Source: an uncultured Parasphingopyxis sp.
Lineage (GTDB): Bacteria; Pseudomonadota; Alphaproteobacteria; Sphingomonadales; Sphingomonadaceae
Direction: 5' to 3'
Length of the DNA: 64,000 nucleotides
Assembly (NCBI RefSeq): GCF_937129435.1
Contig: NZ_CAKZNF010000082.1
Location: 1-64,000, forward strand
Positions 26,354-34,589 of the stretch are shown here, piece after piece; the stretch's first letter is position 1; every line of letters starts with the position of its first letter. The translations under genes and the position numbers were made by a program. Under the pieces are notes generated by a model that made no database searches, had not been told where the DNA came from, and saw only the letters and a program-made list of their open reading frames with translations.

Positions 26354-27163
26354 TCATTTTGCCGCCAGCGCTTCGATTCTTGGAAGCGCTGCAGCAACAG
26401 CCTCCCTGCCGATTTCGACCAGTTCTTCCGCCCGCGTGAAGTTCGATGTGTCGATATGGCCCACGGGCAGCGGCAGTTCGAGATCGGGCGGATCGGCATC
26501 GAGCGACAGCCGCGCCAGTTTCGACAGCATCAGCCCGGTTGCGCCGCGCAGCACGCTGATCGTCGTCAGCCTCGGCGATTCCTCACGCAGCCCCACGGCA
26601 CGCCGGCGATTCGTATAATCGCCCTGCAGGTTGATCGCGACAACCGGCGCCCCGCCGCCCCGTTCGCGCGCCGCCGCGACGGGCACCGGCATTACGGCGC
26701 CGCCGTCCGACAGCACCATATTGTCGCGCACAATGGGATGGAAGATTCCCGGCAGAGCGATCGTCGCATGGATCGCTTCGCCCACGGGCCCATGATCGAT
26801 CATGACGGCCTCGCCGCCGATCAGGTCCGCCGCGACGACGCATGTGGGGATGCGCAGATCCTCGAACGTCAGATCGCCCAGATGCTGGTCGATCAGCTTG
26901 CCGATCGCCTTGCCGCTGAGCACCGACCCGGGTTTCCAGGTCGGGCTCAGATAACGCACGACGCTGCGCAGATTCGACACCGAATGCGCCAGCTCCTCGA
27001 GCGTGTCGAGCCGCCCGGCGGCATAGGCGATCGCCGCGACGCCCCCGATCGACGTGCCGGCAAGACCCGTAATCTCGATCCCGGCATCGTCGAGCGCGCG
27101 CAGCACGCCGATATGCGACCAGCCCAGGCCCGCGCCGCCGCCAAGGGCGAGCGCGATCTTCAC
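26354..27163 (-). CDS. patatin-like phospholipase (RssA/NTE family)
   Basis: A 269-residue patatin-family lipid acyl hydrolase. It has the glycine-rich oxyanion segment LALGGGAGLGWSHIG, nucleophile Ser38 in GTSIG and the dyad aspartate in SDGGAV. These enzymes cleave acyl chains from phospholipids or lysolipids. It starts with GTG, overlapping the stop of the DUF2007 gene (GTGA), so it is translationally coupled to it. Confidence 0.9.
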   Translation of the reverse strand: MKIALALGGGAGLGWSHIGVLRALDDAGIEITGLAGTSIGGVAAIAYAAGRLDTLEELAHSVSNLRSVVRYLSPTWKPGSVLSGKAIGKLIDQHLGDLTFEDLRIPTCVVAADLIGGEAVMIDHGPVGEAIHATIALPGIFHPIVRDNMVLSDGGAVMPVPVAAARERGGGAPVVAINLQGDYTNRRRAVGLREESPRLTTISVLRGATGLMLSKLARLSLDADPPDLELPLPVGHIDTSNFTRAEELVEIGREAVAAALPRIEALAAK

Positions 27164-27390
27164 TGCTTCCAGTCCTCGTCGGCGATCTCTGGCGGGTTAT
27201 CGAGGATATCGCGCGCCCTCCCGACATCCGCCTCCTCGACCATCAACCGCGCGGGGATGATCGGGCCTAGGCCGAGGCTGGAAAGGCCGCCGTCGAAGAT
27301 ATGCGCCTCGATCCCGCTCGCCGCGAGATGCGACCGGGCGAGATCGGCGTAGATCCGCTCGGCATAGTTTTCGAGCTCAACGAGCGCCAT
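27160..27390 (-). CDS. DUF2007 putative signal-transducing protein
   Basis: A 76-residue protein of the small DUF2007 family: an ACT/PII-like beta-alpha-beta unit beginning LVELENYAERIYADLARSHL and ending in an acidic DEDWKQ tail. Its biochemical role is not known. Its start lies within the end of the flavin-family gene (14-base overlap) and its stop overlaps the patatin start, making a three-gene operon. Confidence 0.8.
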   Translation of the reverse strand: MALVELENYAERIYADLARSHLAASGIEAHIFDGGLSSLGLGPIIPARLMVEEADVGRARDILDNPPEIADEDWKQ

Positions 27391-27958
27391 CGGCCCTGAT
27401 CTCCCGGTCGCCGAACCAGCGCTCGGTCGGCCGCGTCGGCAGGCCATCGATGCTGGTGACGCGGCTCGCCGTTTTCCGCAGCCATTCTTCTTCGGTCGAA
27501 CCCTTATGCGCTTTTTGCAGCGTTTCGCGGTCGCGCACGCGCTCCATGATCGGTACGCCCCAGCCGCAACTCGTCTGCACCGATTCGACGGCGATATCGA
27601 AAATCTGCCGCGTGCCGGGCAGCAGCTCGAATTGCCCGGCCAGCGCCTCCCAGCCCTCGTCCTGCGGCAGTACGGGTTCGCCGCGCCCGTAAATGCGAAG
27701 GATCAGCGCCGGCTGTTCGAAGGCGCAGAACATGATCGTGATCCGCCCGTCGGCCATCAGATGCGCGTGGGTTTCGTTGCCCGATCCGCCAAGATCGAGA
27801 TAGGCGACGCGATCGGGCGCGAGCACGCGAAAGGCGTCATAGCCCTTGGGCGAAAGGTTGATCCGCCCATCCGCCGCCGCCGTCGCCGTGAAGAACATCG
27901 GTTGCTTCGCGATGAACGCGATGTGTTTGTCGGTCAGGGATTCGAAGAAATCGGCCAT
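27377..27958 (-). CDS. pyridoxamine 5'-phosphate oxidase-family protein
   Basis: A 193-residue member of the FMN-binding split-barrel group related to PNPOx. Family segments are TATAAADGRINLSPKGYDAF, YLDLGGSGNETHAHL and ITIMFCAFEQPALILRIYG. It probably binds a flavin or F420-like cofactor; its substrate is unknown. It is the first gene of an operon with DUF2007 and patatin genes, preceded by the 11-bp-spaced repeats listed separately. Confidence 0.85.
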   Translation of the reverse strand: MADFFESLTDKHIAFIAKQPMFFTATAAADGRINLSPKGYDAFRVLAPDRVAYLDLGGSGNETHAHLMADGRITIMFCAFEQPALILRIYGRGEPVLPQDEGWEALAGQFELLPGTRQIFDIAVESVQTSCGWGVPIMERVRDRETLQKAHKGSTEEEWLRKTASRVTSIDGLPTRPTERWFGDREIRADGAR

Positions 27959-27982
27959 GGGCGCTTCCTTTCAGAGGCCAGG

Positions 27983-28011
27983 TTTACACCTGCTTGACAC
28001 CCGGTTGACAC
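27983..28011. promoter_or_regulatory. three direct repeats with exact 11-bp spacing
   Basis: TTTACAC (27983), TTGACAC (27994) and TTGACAC (28005) are repeated with exactly 11 bases between starts, one turn of the helix. On the strand of the downstream flavin-family gene they read GTGTCAA, GTGTCAA, GTGTAAA, about 25 to 53 bases before its start. OmpR/PhoB-type response regulators bind such 11-bp tandem repeats. Confidence 0.5.
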
Positions 28012-28112
28012 GATCGCGGTCTTGCAAAGCCGGGCATGACTGCGGGAGTGAGCAGGGGTCGACACGGGCATGGCCCGAGGATGCACCTCTTTTCCCAACA
28101 TTTGAAGCGGCG

Positions 28113-28697
28113 TTACCAATCCGAGCCTTCCGCCACCGCCTCTTTCTCCTCGGGCAACGTCACGCGTCCCAGCGCTTCGTTGCGGTGCGGGAAGCGGCCG
28201 AAGCGGGCGATCAGGTCGCGGTGCTTGCGTGCATATTCGATGTTATCTTCGCCCAGCGTCGCGAAGAGCATCAACGACTTGTCCTGATCGGCCAGATCCT
28301 CGCTGTGCATGAAGGGCATGTAAGCGAACTGGCGGGGCCCTTCGTCGATCTCCCGGTCCCAGCCGCGCCCCACAAGACCGTTAGCGATCGCGCGGGCGAG
28401 CGGATCGGTCGAGAAGGCCTTGGCGCTGTGGCGAAACATGTTGCGCGGAAACTGGTCGAACAGGATGATCGCGGCGAGCGCGATTCGCGGTGTGCCGAGG
28501 AAATCGCCCGCGTCGCGCTGGCGCTGTTCTCGCCACAGGGCCTCGAAGCGCTGGGTGATCTCGTTGTCGAGCGACTTGCCGGCGCTCCACCAGCGATCGG
28601 GGCCGACGGTTCCGAGCCAATAGTCGAGGACCTCTTCGGCCCATGGTGGTGATTTGTTTGTGAGGCCGGTCGTCACTGAGTCAAAGCTCCCCGTCAT
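28113..28697 (-). CDS. DUF924 family protein
   Basis: A 194-residue DUF924 protein, an all-helical TPR-like family of unknown biochemical function. Its signature is WAEEVLDYWLG at the N terminus and LILFDQFPRNMFRHS-type sequence in the middle (here IILFDQFPRNMFRHS). The ATG at 28697 lies inside a dispersed repeat and has no ribosome binding site. A GTG at 28676 is preceded by GGGGAG and may be the true start, giving 187 residues. Confidence 0.85.
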   Translation of the reverse strand: MTGSFDSVTTGLTNKSPPWAEEVLDYWLGTVGPDRWWSAGKSLDNEITQRFEALWREQRQRDAGDFLGTPRIALAAIILFDQFPRNMFRHSAKAFSTDPLARAIANGLVGRGWDREIDEGPRQFAYMPFMHSEDLADQDKSLMLFATLGEDNIEYARKHRDLIARFGRFPHRNEALGRVTLPEEKEAVAEGSDW

Positions 28698-28787
28698 GCT
28701 GAACTTGTTTCAGCATCCATATGTCTGGACGTTGCACATGACCGGATGACATTGAGCATATGGACCCTGAAACGAGTTCAGGGTGAC
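28693..28787. repeat. dispersed palindromic repeat (TCATGCTGAACTTGTTTCAG type)
   Basis: Inverted arms GTCATGCTGAACTTGTTTCA (28693 on) and CCCTGAAACGAGTTCAGGGTGAC (to about 28787) enclose a middle with ATATGTCTGGA. Sequences worded like this recur between genes in many proteobacteria. It separates tldD from the DUF924 gene and supplies the annotated ATG of the latter. Confidence 0.75.
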
Positions 28788-28802
28788 GATCCAGACATCC
28801 CA

Positions 28803-30239
28803 TCACGCCGCAGCAGCCGTGCCCCCGACCGTCAGCCCGTCGACCAGCAATGTCGGCTGCCCGACGCCCGCCGGGATCGATTGGCCCGCCTTGCCGCAGA
28901 TGCCGATGCCCTCGTCGAGCGCGAGGTCGTTGCCGATGCCGGTGACCTTGGTCAGCACGGTGGGGCCGTCGCCGATCAGTGTCGCGCCCTTGATCGGTGC
29001 GCCGATCTTGCCGTTCCTGACGCGATAGGCCTCGGTGCAGGCGAAGACGAACTTGCCGCTGGTTATGTCGACCTGCCCGCCGCCGAAGCTCTTGGCGTAG
29101 ATGCCGTCCTTGACGCGGCTCAGCAGCTCCTGCGGATCGTCATTGCCGCTGCGCATGAAGGTGTTGGTCATGCGCGGCATCGGCGCGTGCGCGAAACTTT
29201 CGCGCCGGCCATTGCCGGTCGGCTCGACGCCCATCAGCCGCGCATTGAGCCGGTCCTGCATATAGCCTTTGAGCTTGCCGTCCTCGATCAGCACGGTTTC
29301 GCCCGTCGGCGTGCCTTCGTCATCGATCGAGAGCGAGCCGCGGCGTTCGCCCATCGACCCGTCATCGACCACGGTGACGCCGGGCGCGGCGACCTGCTCG
29401 CCGATGCGGCCCGAAAAGGCGCTCGTGCCCTTGCGGTTGAAATCGCCTTCGAGGCCGTGGCCGATCGCCTCGTGCAGCAATACGCCGGGCCAGCCCGGGC
29501 CGAGCAGCACCGTCATCTCGCCTGCGGGCGCCGGTTCGGATTCGAGGTTCACCAGCGCCTGCGCCAGCGCCTCGTCGATCGCGCGGTTCCACGCTTCGGG
29601 CTCGAACAGCCTCTCGTAGAGATAGCGCCCACCCATGCCGAAATAACCCGATTCGCGGCGGCCGTTCTCCTCGGCGACGATGCTGACGTTGAGTCGGACC
29701 AGCGGCCGGATATCGGTGGCGACGAAGCCGTCGGGGCGGACGATCTCGACGACGCTCCACGATCCCGACAGCGCTGCGGTGACCTGGCAGACGCGCGGAT
29801 CGCGCGCGCGGGCGGCGGCGTCGATCTGTTCGCACAGCGCCACCTTCTTCGCGAAGGGGACGAGGGTGAGCGGGTCATCCTGCGTGTAGAGCGCGACATT
29901 GGTCGGGCGCGGCGGGCCTTGGTTCGCCATCTTGCCCGGCTGCAGCAGTTGCATCGTTTCGGCGGCGCGACGGATCGCGGCCTCGCTGATCTCGTTGGCA
30001 TGGGCGAAGGCGGTCGTCTCGCCCGATACGCCGCGCAAGCCGAAGCCCGCCTCGGTGCTGTAATCGGCGGTCTTCAGCCGCCCGTCGTCGAAGGCGAAGG
30101 CTTCGCTCGAGATATATTGCATATACAGCTCGCCATCGTCGCCGCCGCCTAATGTTTCGGCGACGACCTTCTTCGCCCGATCGGGATCGAGCATGTCGTT
30201 GCGGTAGAGGAAACTGCGGGGGTCGGTGGGCATGGTCAT
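28803..30239 (-). CDS. tldD: metalloprotease TldD
   Basis: A 478-residue TldD, the catalytic partner of TldE/PmbA in a zinc protease that trims peptides such as microcins. The zinc site is HEAIGHGLEGD and the C-terminal half has the family's SIDDEGTPTGETVLIEDG and GLTVGG end. No tldE is in the window. A second ATG two codons downstream is an alternative start. Confidence 0.95.
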   Translation of the reverse strand: MTMPTDPRSFLYRNDMLDPDRAKKVVAETLGGGDDGELYMQYISSEAFAFDDGRLKTADYSTEAGFGLRGVSGETTAFAHANEISEAAIRRAAETMQLLQPGKMANQGPPRPTNVALYTQDDPLTLVPFAKKVALCEQIDAAARARDPRVCQVTAALSGSWSVVEIVRPDGFVATDIRPLVRLNVSIVAEENGRRESGYFGMGGRYLYERLFEPEAWNRAIDEALAQALVNLESEPAPAGEMTVLLGPGWPGVLLHEAIGHGLEGDFNRKGTSAFSGRIGEQVAAPGVTVVDDGSMGERRGSLSIDDEGTPTGETVLIEDGKLKGYMQDRLNARLMGVEPTGNGRRESFAHAPMPRMTNTFMRSGNDDPQELLSRVKDGIYAKSFGGGQVDITSGKFVFACTEAYRVRNGKIGAPIKGATLIGDGPTVLTKVTGIGNDLALDEGIGICGKAGQSIPAGVGQPTLLVDGLTVGGTAAAA

Positions 30240-30255
30240 GCCACCGATATATGGG

Positions 30256-30486
30256 TCAGCGCGCCTCCGCGCCACCCTCGGCCGTGTCGGATGGCGGGAT
30301 GGTGTCCGCCGGGCCGCCGATCAGCACGAAGCGCCGGTCGCAATAGCCGCAATCGACATAGCCGAGTTCATCGATCTCCAGCCAGACGCGCGGATGGCCG
30401 AGCGCCGCGCCGCCGGGAATGTCGGTGGCGCCGTCGCAGGCGACGCGCGCGGTGTCGGTCCGGGTGATTTCGGGCGGGTCGATCAT
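30256..30486 (-). CDS. zinc-finger protein of the CHCC (NDUFS6-like) type
   Basis: A 76-residue protein with the zinc pattern Cys17-X13-His31-X14-Cys46-X2-Cys49 (ACDG, GHPRVW and CGYCDRRF). This is the CHCC finger of the NDUFS6 subunit of respiratory complex I and its small alphaproteobacterial relatives. A structural role in complex I is possible. The start is ATG 30486; 13 further upstream codons lack family character. It lies upstream of tldD on the same strand. Confidence 0.8.
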   Translation of the reverse strand: MIDPPEITRTDTARVACDGATDIPGGAALGHPRVWLEIDELGYVDCGYCDRRFVLIGGPADTIPPSDTAEGGAEAR

Positions 30487-30542
30487 GATGCCGCGCCGTT
30501 TAGCAAGGCGGTCCGCCCGCGACAATCGATTCGGCGAAACGA

Positions 30543-31100
30543 TCAGAGATAGTTGACGGTGATCTGGAAGGTGCGTTCATAGACGCCGGTGGCCTGGTTG
30601 GGGTCGACCTCGAGATCGCCCCCGATATACAGGTCCAGCGTCCCACCCGTCCCGATCGTCACCGGAATCGCGCCGCCGAGCATCGGCAGACCGCCCCCAG
30701 CGACCGTCATGTTGCGCACGCGCATGTTGCCGCCTCCGCCGACCCGCTGCAACACGATGTTGTTGGGCAGTCGAACGAGCGCGATCAGGTTGACGAGGCC
30801 GTTGGCCTGAAAATGCGCCGGATTGTAGCCGCCGCCAGCGCCCACCACGCTGCCGGTCGTGGTGCGGGCGCCATTGCCCGGATTGATCGTGACGACGCCG
30901 CCCGCTGCCCCCGGCGTCAGCCGTCCGAACTCCAGATCGTCGACGCGCGACAGCGCTACGGGCGCCATGATGTTGATGTTGACCTGGCCGCTCGTCTGCG
31001 CAGCGGCGGGCGCGGCCCATGCCCCGCCGGACGCCATGGCGGCGACCAACAAAAGTGCTTGGGCGCAAGCCCGCCGCCAAGATGAAACCCCCCGGTTCAT
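30543..31100 (-). CDS. DUF4402 secreted protein
   Basis: A 185-residue exported protein with a signal peptide ending around AAPAAAQ and a DUF4402 beta-sandwich domain. Landmarks are [39 protein letters not shown] and the C-terminal [12 protein letters not shown]. The domain is typical of surface or pilus-like proteins, with the terminal beta strand resembling chaperone-usher subunits. It is divergent from a paralogue 151 bases away; no chaperone or usher gene is nearby. Confidence 0.85.
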   Translation of the reverse strand: MNRGVSSWRRACAQALLLVAAMASGGAWAAPAAAQTSGQVNINIMAPVALSRVDDLEFGRLTPGAAGGVVTINPGNGARTTTGSVVGAGGGYNPAHFQANGLVNLIALVRLPNNIVLQRVGGGGNMRVRNMTVAGGGLPMLGGAIPVTIGTGGTLDLYIGGDLEVDPNQATGVYERTFQITVNYL

Positions 31101-31251
31101 GCGGCCCCTATGCGCCCGCGTTCCTTAACGGCGGCCGGAGGTAACTGGTTAACGGTCGATTTATGCGGGCGTTGATGGCGCGTTAACTATGTCGGTCAAA
31201 CCGGTCTTCAGCATCGGCGGCTATCGCAGACGGCCAGTCCGGGGGGACCAT

Positions 31252-31758
31252 ATGAACACTGCTTTGCTGCGGCTTGCCGCAATCCTTTCTGTCGTGGTGC
31301 TGTCGCCTGGCCAGGCACTTGCCGCCGATGCGCAGGCCGGTGCGACGGTCGCCATCGTCCAGCCGCTGTCGCTCGTGAAGACGCGCGATCTGGAGTTCGG
31401 TGCGATGCTGGCGGGCACGAGCGGGGGATCGGTCGTCGTCAATCCGAACACCGACGCGCGCACCTCGAGCGGCGCGGTCACGCTGGCCGGGACGGGCGGC
31501 CATGCCGCGCAGTTCATGACCTATGGCGGGCCGCTGCAGTTCGTCTGGGTCACGCGCGGGCCGCTACCGGTGCTGACGCGCCAGGGCGGAGGCGGCAGCA
31601 TGAATGTCAGCCAGCTCAGCCTCAACGGTTCGGCTTTTCGATTCCTCTCCTCGGCCGGCCTCGTCGATTTGAGGATCGGCGGTACGCTGCAGGTCAACGC
31701 GAACCAGCCGTCCGGGCATTATGAGGGCGATTTCGAGATCACGGTCACGTATTTTTAG
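31252..31758 (+). CDS. DUF4402 secreted protein, paralogue of the divergent neighbour
   Basis: A 168-residue exported DUF4402 protein: signal peptide ending ALAADA, then LEFGAMLAGTSGGSVVVNP, LRIGGTLQVNANQPSGHYEG and the final DFEITVTYF. It shares the same segment order with the protein encoded divergently. ATG 31252 follows a GGGGGG-rich site and opens the signal peptide; an ATG 21 codons earlier is less likely. The stop codon is overlapped by a cloverleaf repeat. Confidence 0.85.
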   Translation: MNTALLRLAAILSVVVLSPGQALAADAQAGATVAIVQPLSLVKTRDLEFGAMLAGTSGGSVVVNPNTDARTSSGAVTLAGTGGHAAQFMTYGGPLQFVWVTRGPLPVLTRQGGGGSMNVSQLSLNGSAFRFLSSAGLVDLRIGGTLQVNANQPSGHYEGDFEITVTYF

Positions 31759-31889
31759 TCAGACTCGACCTTCCGGTCGAGCGCGGCACCGGCCCTCTCC
31801 CCCACCCGGCCTCCCACACAGTGTATGCTCATGGGAGGCCGGGTGGGGGAGAGGGCCGGTGCCGCGCCGAGCCGTAGGCGAGGTCTGAC
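31758..31889. repeat. GTCAGA cloverleaf repeat, full copy
   Basis: A 132-base element from GTCAGA to TCTGAC. The left hairpin is CTCGACC-TTCC-GGTCGAG. The central arms begin GCGGCACCGGCCCTCTCCCC and are matched to the end. The right flank is GCCGAGCCGTAGGCGAGG, a different type from the copy at 20579. Its first base is the last base of the DUF4402 stop codon. Confidence 0.92.
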
Positions 31890-31977
31890 AATCGATCACG
31901 CCCCGCAAGCAACACCCCTCTGGCGCGCCGGGCCCGCTTTGCCTATCCTTGGTGTTTCTCCATCCAAGGACGCATTT

Positions 31978-32910
31978 ATGCCCGGCGAATATGAGATGAT
32001 CGAACAGGCGGACACGCCGCGCCGGTCTTTGATCCGCGTTTTGCTGATCGGCGGCGTCGCCTTTCTGGGCGGGTTGATCGCGATGGGCTGGATTCTCGTC
32101 AACTATGGCGATTCGCTCGGTATCATGGCGCGCGAGCCGGCGGCGCAGCCTTCGGAAGAAAGCAGCGAGGCGGTGGCGGCGCTCGACGCGCAGCTCGATG
32201 CCGCCGAACAGCTCAACACCGCCGGCGCGCCGGTTTCGGACCGGCCGAGCGACGCGCCCGAGGCATCGGGGCAGACGCTGACCGAGCGGGTGGCGGAACT
32301 CGAACAGCGGATAGACCGGATCACCGTGCGCGCTGCCGGAGCGGCCGGCAATGCCGATCGGGCCGAAGGGCTTCTCGTCGCGTTCGCCGCGCGGCGCGCG
32401 CTCGATCGTGGTGTCGCACTCGGCTATATCGAAGGGCTGCTGCGCGACAGGTTCGGCCGGGCGGCGCCCGAAGCGGTGGCGCGCGTCATCGCCGCCTCGC
32501 AACAGCCGGTGACGCTGGACGGGTTGCAATCGCGGCTGAACGAACTCGAACCGGCGCTGATCGGCGGCGGCGAGAATGAAGGCTGGTGGCAGGCGTTCAC
32601 GCGCGAAATGTCCGAACTGATCGTCGTGCGGCAGGAAGGAACGCCGTCTCCGGCACCGCGCCAGCGGCTCGAACGGGCGCGCCAGAAGCTCGCCGCGGGC
32701 CAGGTCGATACCGCGCTTGCCGAAGTCGTCCGGCTGCCGGGCCGCGAAGAGGCGGCGCAATGGATCGCCGATGCCCGCCGCTATGTCGCCGCGCGCAACG
32801 CTCTCGATCGGATCGAGACGATCGCCCTGATGGAGCCGCGCATCGCGGAACGGCAGCAGCAGCGTGCGGCGGCGGAGCGCGAGAACGGCGAAGGGGCGAG
32901 CGAGGAATAG
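31978..32910 (+). CDS. mitofilin-like inner-membrane protein
   Basis: A 310-residue protein with one membrane helix (LIRVLLIGGVAFLGGLIAMG), an acidic and coiled-coil stretch (about residues 60-115) and a helical C-terminal domain ending GREEAAQWIADARRYVAARNALDRIE. This layout matches alphaproteobacterial proteins related to mitochondrial Mic60/mitofilin. In other species they sit beside haem-synthesis genes (hemC/hemD), which are not here. An AAGGA site precedes ATG 31978. Confidence 0.65.
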   Translation: MPGEYEMIEQADTPRRSLIRVLLIGGVAFLGGLIAMGWILVNYGDSLGIMAREPAAQPSEESSEAVAALDAQLDAAEQLNTAGAPVSDRPSDAPEASGQTLTERVAELEQRIDRITVRAAGAAGNADRAEGLLVAFAARRALDRGVALGYIEGLLRDRFGRAAPEAVARVIAASQQPVTLDGLQSRLNELEPALIGGGENEGWWQAFTREMSELIVVRQEGTPSPAPRQRLERARQKLAAGQVDTALAEVVRLPGREEAAQWIADARRYVAARNALDRIETIALMEPRIAERQQQRAAAERENGEGASEE

Positions 32911-32925
32911 GGTAGTTGGTTTGTT

Positions 32926-33057
32926 GTCAGACTCGACCTGACGGTCGAGCGCGGCACCAGCCCACACCCCCACCCGGCCTCCCATGAGAATACACTGAGT
33001 GGGAGGCCGGGTGGGGGTGTGGGCTGGTGCCGCGCTTTGGCGCAAGCCAAGCCTGAC
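32926..33057. repeat. GTCAGA cloverleaf repeat, full copy
   Basis: A 132-base element from GTCAGA to CCTGAC. The left hairpin is CTCGACC-TGAC-GGTCGAG and the right hairpin is TTGGC-GCAA-GCCAA. Its central arms are long and near-perfect, starting GCGGCACCAGCCCACACCCC. It begins 16 bases after the mitofilin-like stop and lies in a convergent gap. Confidence 0.92.
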
Positions 33058-33070
33058 AAACAAGTCACCC

Positions 33071-33397
33071 CTAGGACGGCGTCTCCGGCAGGTCGATCAG
33101 GCACTGCTGGACGCCGGTCGAGATGAACTGGCCGGCCTGCAATGCTTCGTCGTCGTCGAGATCGCCGCGCAGTTCCTGTGCCGCCGCCTCGTCGCCGCTG
33201 ATGGTGGCGATCACGAAGCGCTGCACATCGGCGGGCAGCTCGTCGGCCTGTTCGTCGAGACAGGCGCAGGTAGCGGTATCGAGTTCGCCCTGCGCGGTGC
33301 AGGCTGCCGCGAAATCGGGCGCCGGCTCTCCGCCACAGGCCGCAAGGCCGAACAGGCCACCGCTCGCCAGTGTGAAAGCGAAAATCCTCTTTTCCAT
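33071..33397 (-). CDS. small lipoprotein, 108 aa, function unknown
   Basis: The product has a lipoprotein signal peptide with lipobox GLAAC and a mature part holding several cysteines (AAACTAQG, TATCACLDEQ, VQQCLIDL) in an acidic background. The start at 33397 is preferred because the AGGAGG site is seven bases upstream; an ATG at 33403 abuts that site and could not be used well. No family recognised. Confidence 0.7.
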   Translation of the reverse strand: MEKRIFAFTLASGGLFGLAACGGEPAPDFAAACTAQGELDTATCACLDEQADELPADVQRFVIATISGDEAAAQELRGDLDDDEALQAGQFISTGVQQCLIDLPETPS

Positions 33398-33527
33398 CGC
33401 CATCCTCCTTGGTCGGTTGGAATGTTCTGCCTAACGGAGAACGGGCGGGAGCCCCAAGAGTTTCGATTCCGGAAAACCGAAACCGCATGCGCTTGACAGC
33501 ACGCGGCGGCTCCGTGAGCAGGATGTC

Positions 33528-34139
33528 ATGCCGCCACCCAGCCTGATCGTCATCGACGATTTTCTTGCCGATCCGCACGCCGCGCGCCGCGCCGCGCTCG
33601 CGCTCGACTATGATCCGGCGAAGAAGAGGGGCAATTATCCCGGGCTGCTGTCGACCGAACCGCTCGCCATTCAGGGGCTCGACGAGCGCGTGTCGAAGAT
33701 CGCAGGGATGCCGCTGAAGCCCTCGCCGGGAACGAGCCACGGCCATTGCCGGCTGACGCTGAAGCAGGACAAGGGGCGGACCGGTGTCCATATCGATCCC
33801 TGCGCCTATTCGGGGATTCTCTATCTCAGCCGGCCCGGCGATTGCCGCGGCGGCACCGATTTCTTCCGTCACAAGCGGACGGGGCTGGAACGGATTCCGC
33901 GCGATCCGGCTGCGCTCGCCGCGTCCGGCTATGACGATGTCAACGCGCTGATCGGCGAGGTGGTCAACAAGGACACCTTCACCAACAGCCGGTGGGAGCG
34001 CGTGATGCGCGTGCCGATGCGCTTCAACCGGCTGATCCTGCTGAGCCCGTGGGAATTTCACAATGCCGCACCCGGCTTTGGCGATACGCCCGACAATGGC
34101 CGGCTGGTGCAGCTGCTCTTCTTCGACGCCGCCGGATAA
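33528..34139 (+). CDS. DUF6445-like protein, probable 2OG/Fe(II) oxygenase fold
   Basis: A 203-residue protein that reads like a small iron/2-oxoglutarate oxygenase. A first metal-ligand pair is in VHIDPCAYSGILYLS (His-X-Asp). The distal histidine is in WEFHNAAPGFGDTPDNGR, followed by the arginine that would hold 2-oxoglutarate. The general pattern matches DUF6445 proteins, whose substrates are unknown. It lies just before the phaE-phaC pair but is not overlapping. Confidence 0.65.
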   Translation: MPPPSLIVIDDFLADPHAARRAALALDYDPAKKRGNYPGLLSTEPLAIQGLDERVSKIAGMPLKPSPGTSHGHCRLTLKQDKGRTGVHIDPCAYSGILYLSRPGDCRGGTDFFRHKRTGLERIPRDPAALAASGYDDVNALIGEVVNKDTFTNSRWERVMRVPMRFNRLILLSPWEFHNAAPGFGDTPDNGRLVQLLFFDAAG

Positions 34140-34192
34140 CCCTCGACTCGCCGCCGTCCGGGGCGCATATTCGCGCTCGAGAGAGAGGGTAT

Positions 34193-34585
34193 ATGGCCGA
34201 AAACAAGAGCGATCCGATGGATATGCTGCGCAAGGCGATGGCCGATCTGGAGCAGCGCTTCGACGAGATGGGGCGGGCGATCTTCGGCACCGACGCCTTT
34301 GCCAAATCGACCCACCGCGCGACCGAGCTGAGCACCAAGGTGCAGCAGGCGACGAGCGATCAGATGGCGCGCAACCTTTCCTTCCTCAACATGCCGAGCC
34401 GCGCCGACGTCAACGCAATCGGCGAGCGGCTGATGGGGATCGAGGCGCAGCTTGCCCGGATCGAGGAGACGCTGGAGAGGCTCGCGCCCTTCGAAGCGAA
34501 AGCCGCGTCCGGCCCGCCGCGCACGCGCAAGCCACCGGCGAAAAAGGCCGCCCCGCAAAAGCCCAAAGCGAAGAAGGCCGGCTGA
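34193..34585 (+). CDS. phaE: PHA synthase subunit PhaE-like / granule-associated protein
   Basis: A 130-residue, mostly helical protein. Its segment ARNLSFLNMPSRADVNAIGE followed by a coiled coil (LMGIEAQLARIEETLERL) matches the C-terminal part of PhaE, the partner subunit of class III PHA synthases. The tail is lysine/proline rich (KKAAPQKPKAKKAG), as in DNA- or granule-binding PHA proteins. It is much shorter than full PhaE (over 300 residues). It ends five bases before phaC. Confidence 0.65.
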   Translation: MAENKSDPMDMLRKAMADLEQRFDEMGRAIFGTDAFAKSTHRATELSTKVQQATSDQMARNLSFLNMPSRADVNAIGERLMGIEAQLARIEETLERLAPFEAKAASGPPRTRKPPAKKAAPQKPKAKKAG

Positions 34586-34589
34586 CGCG

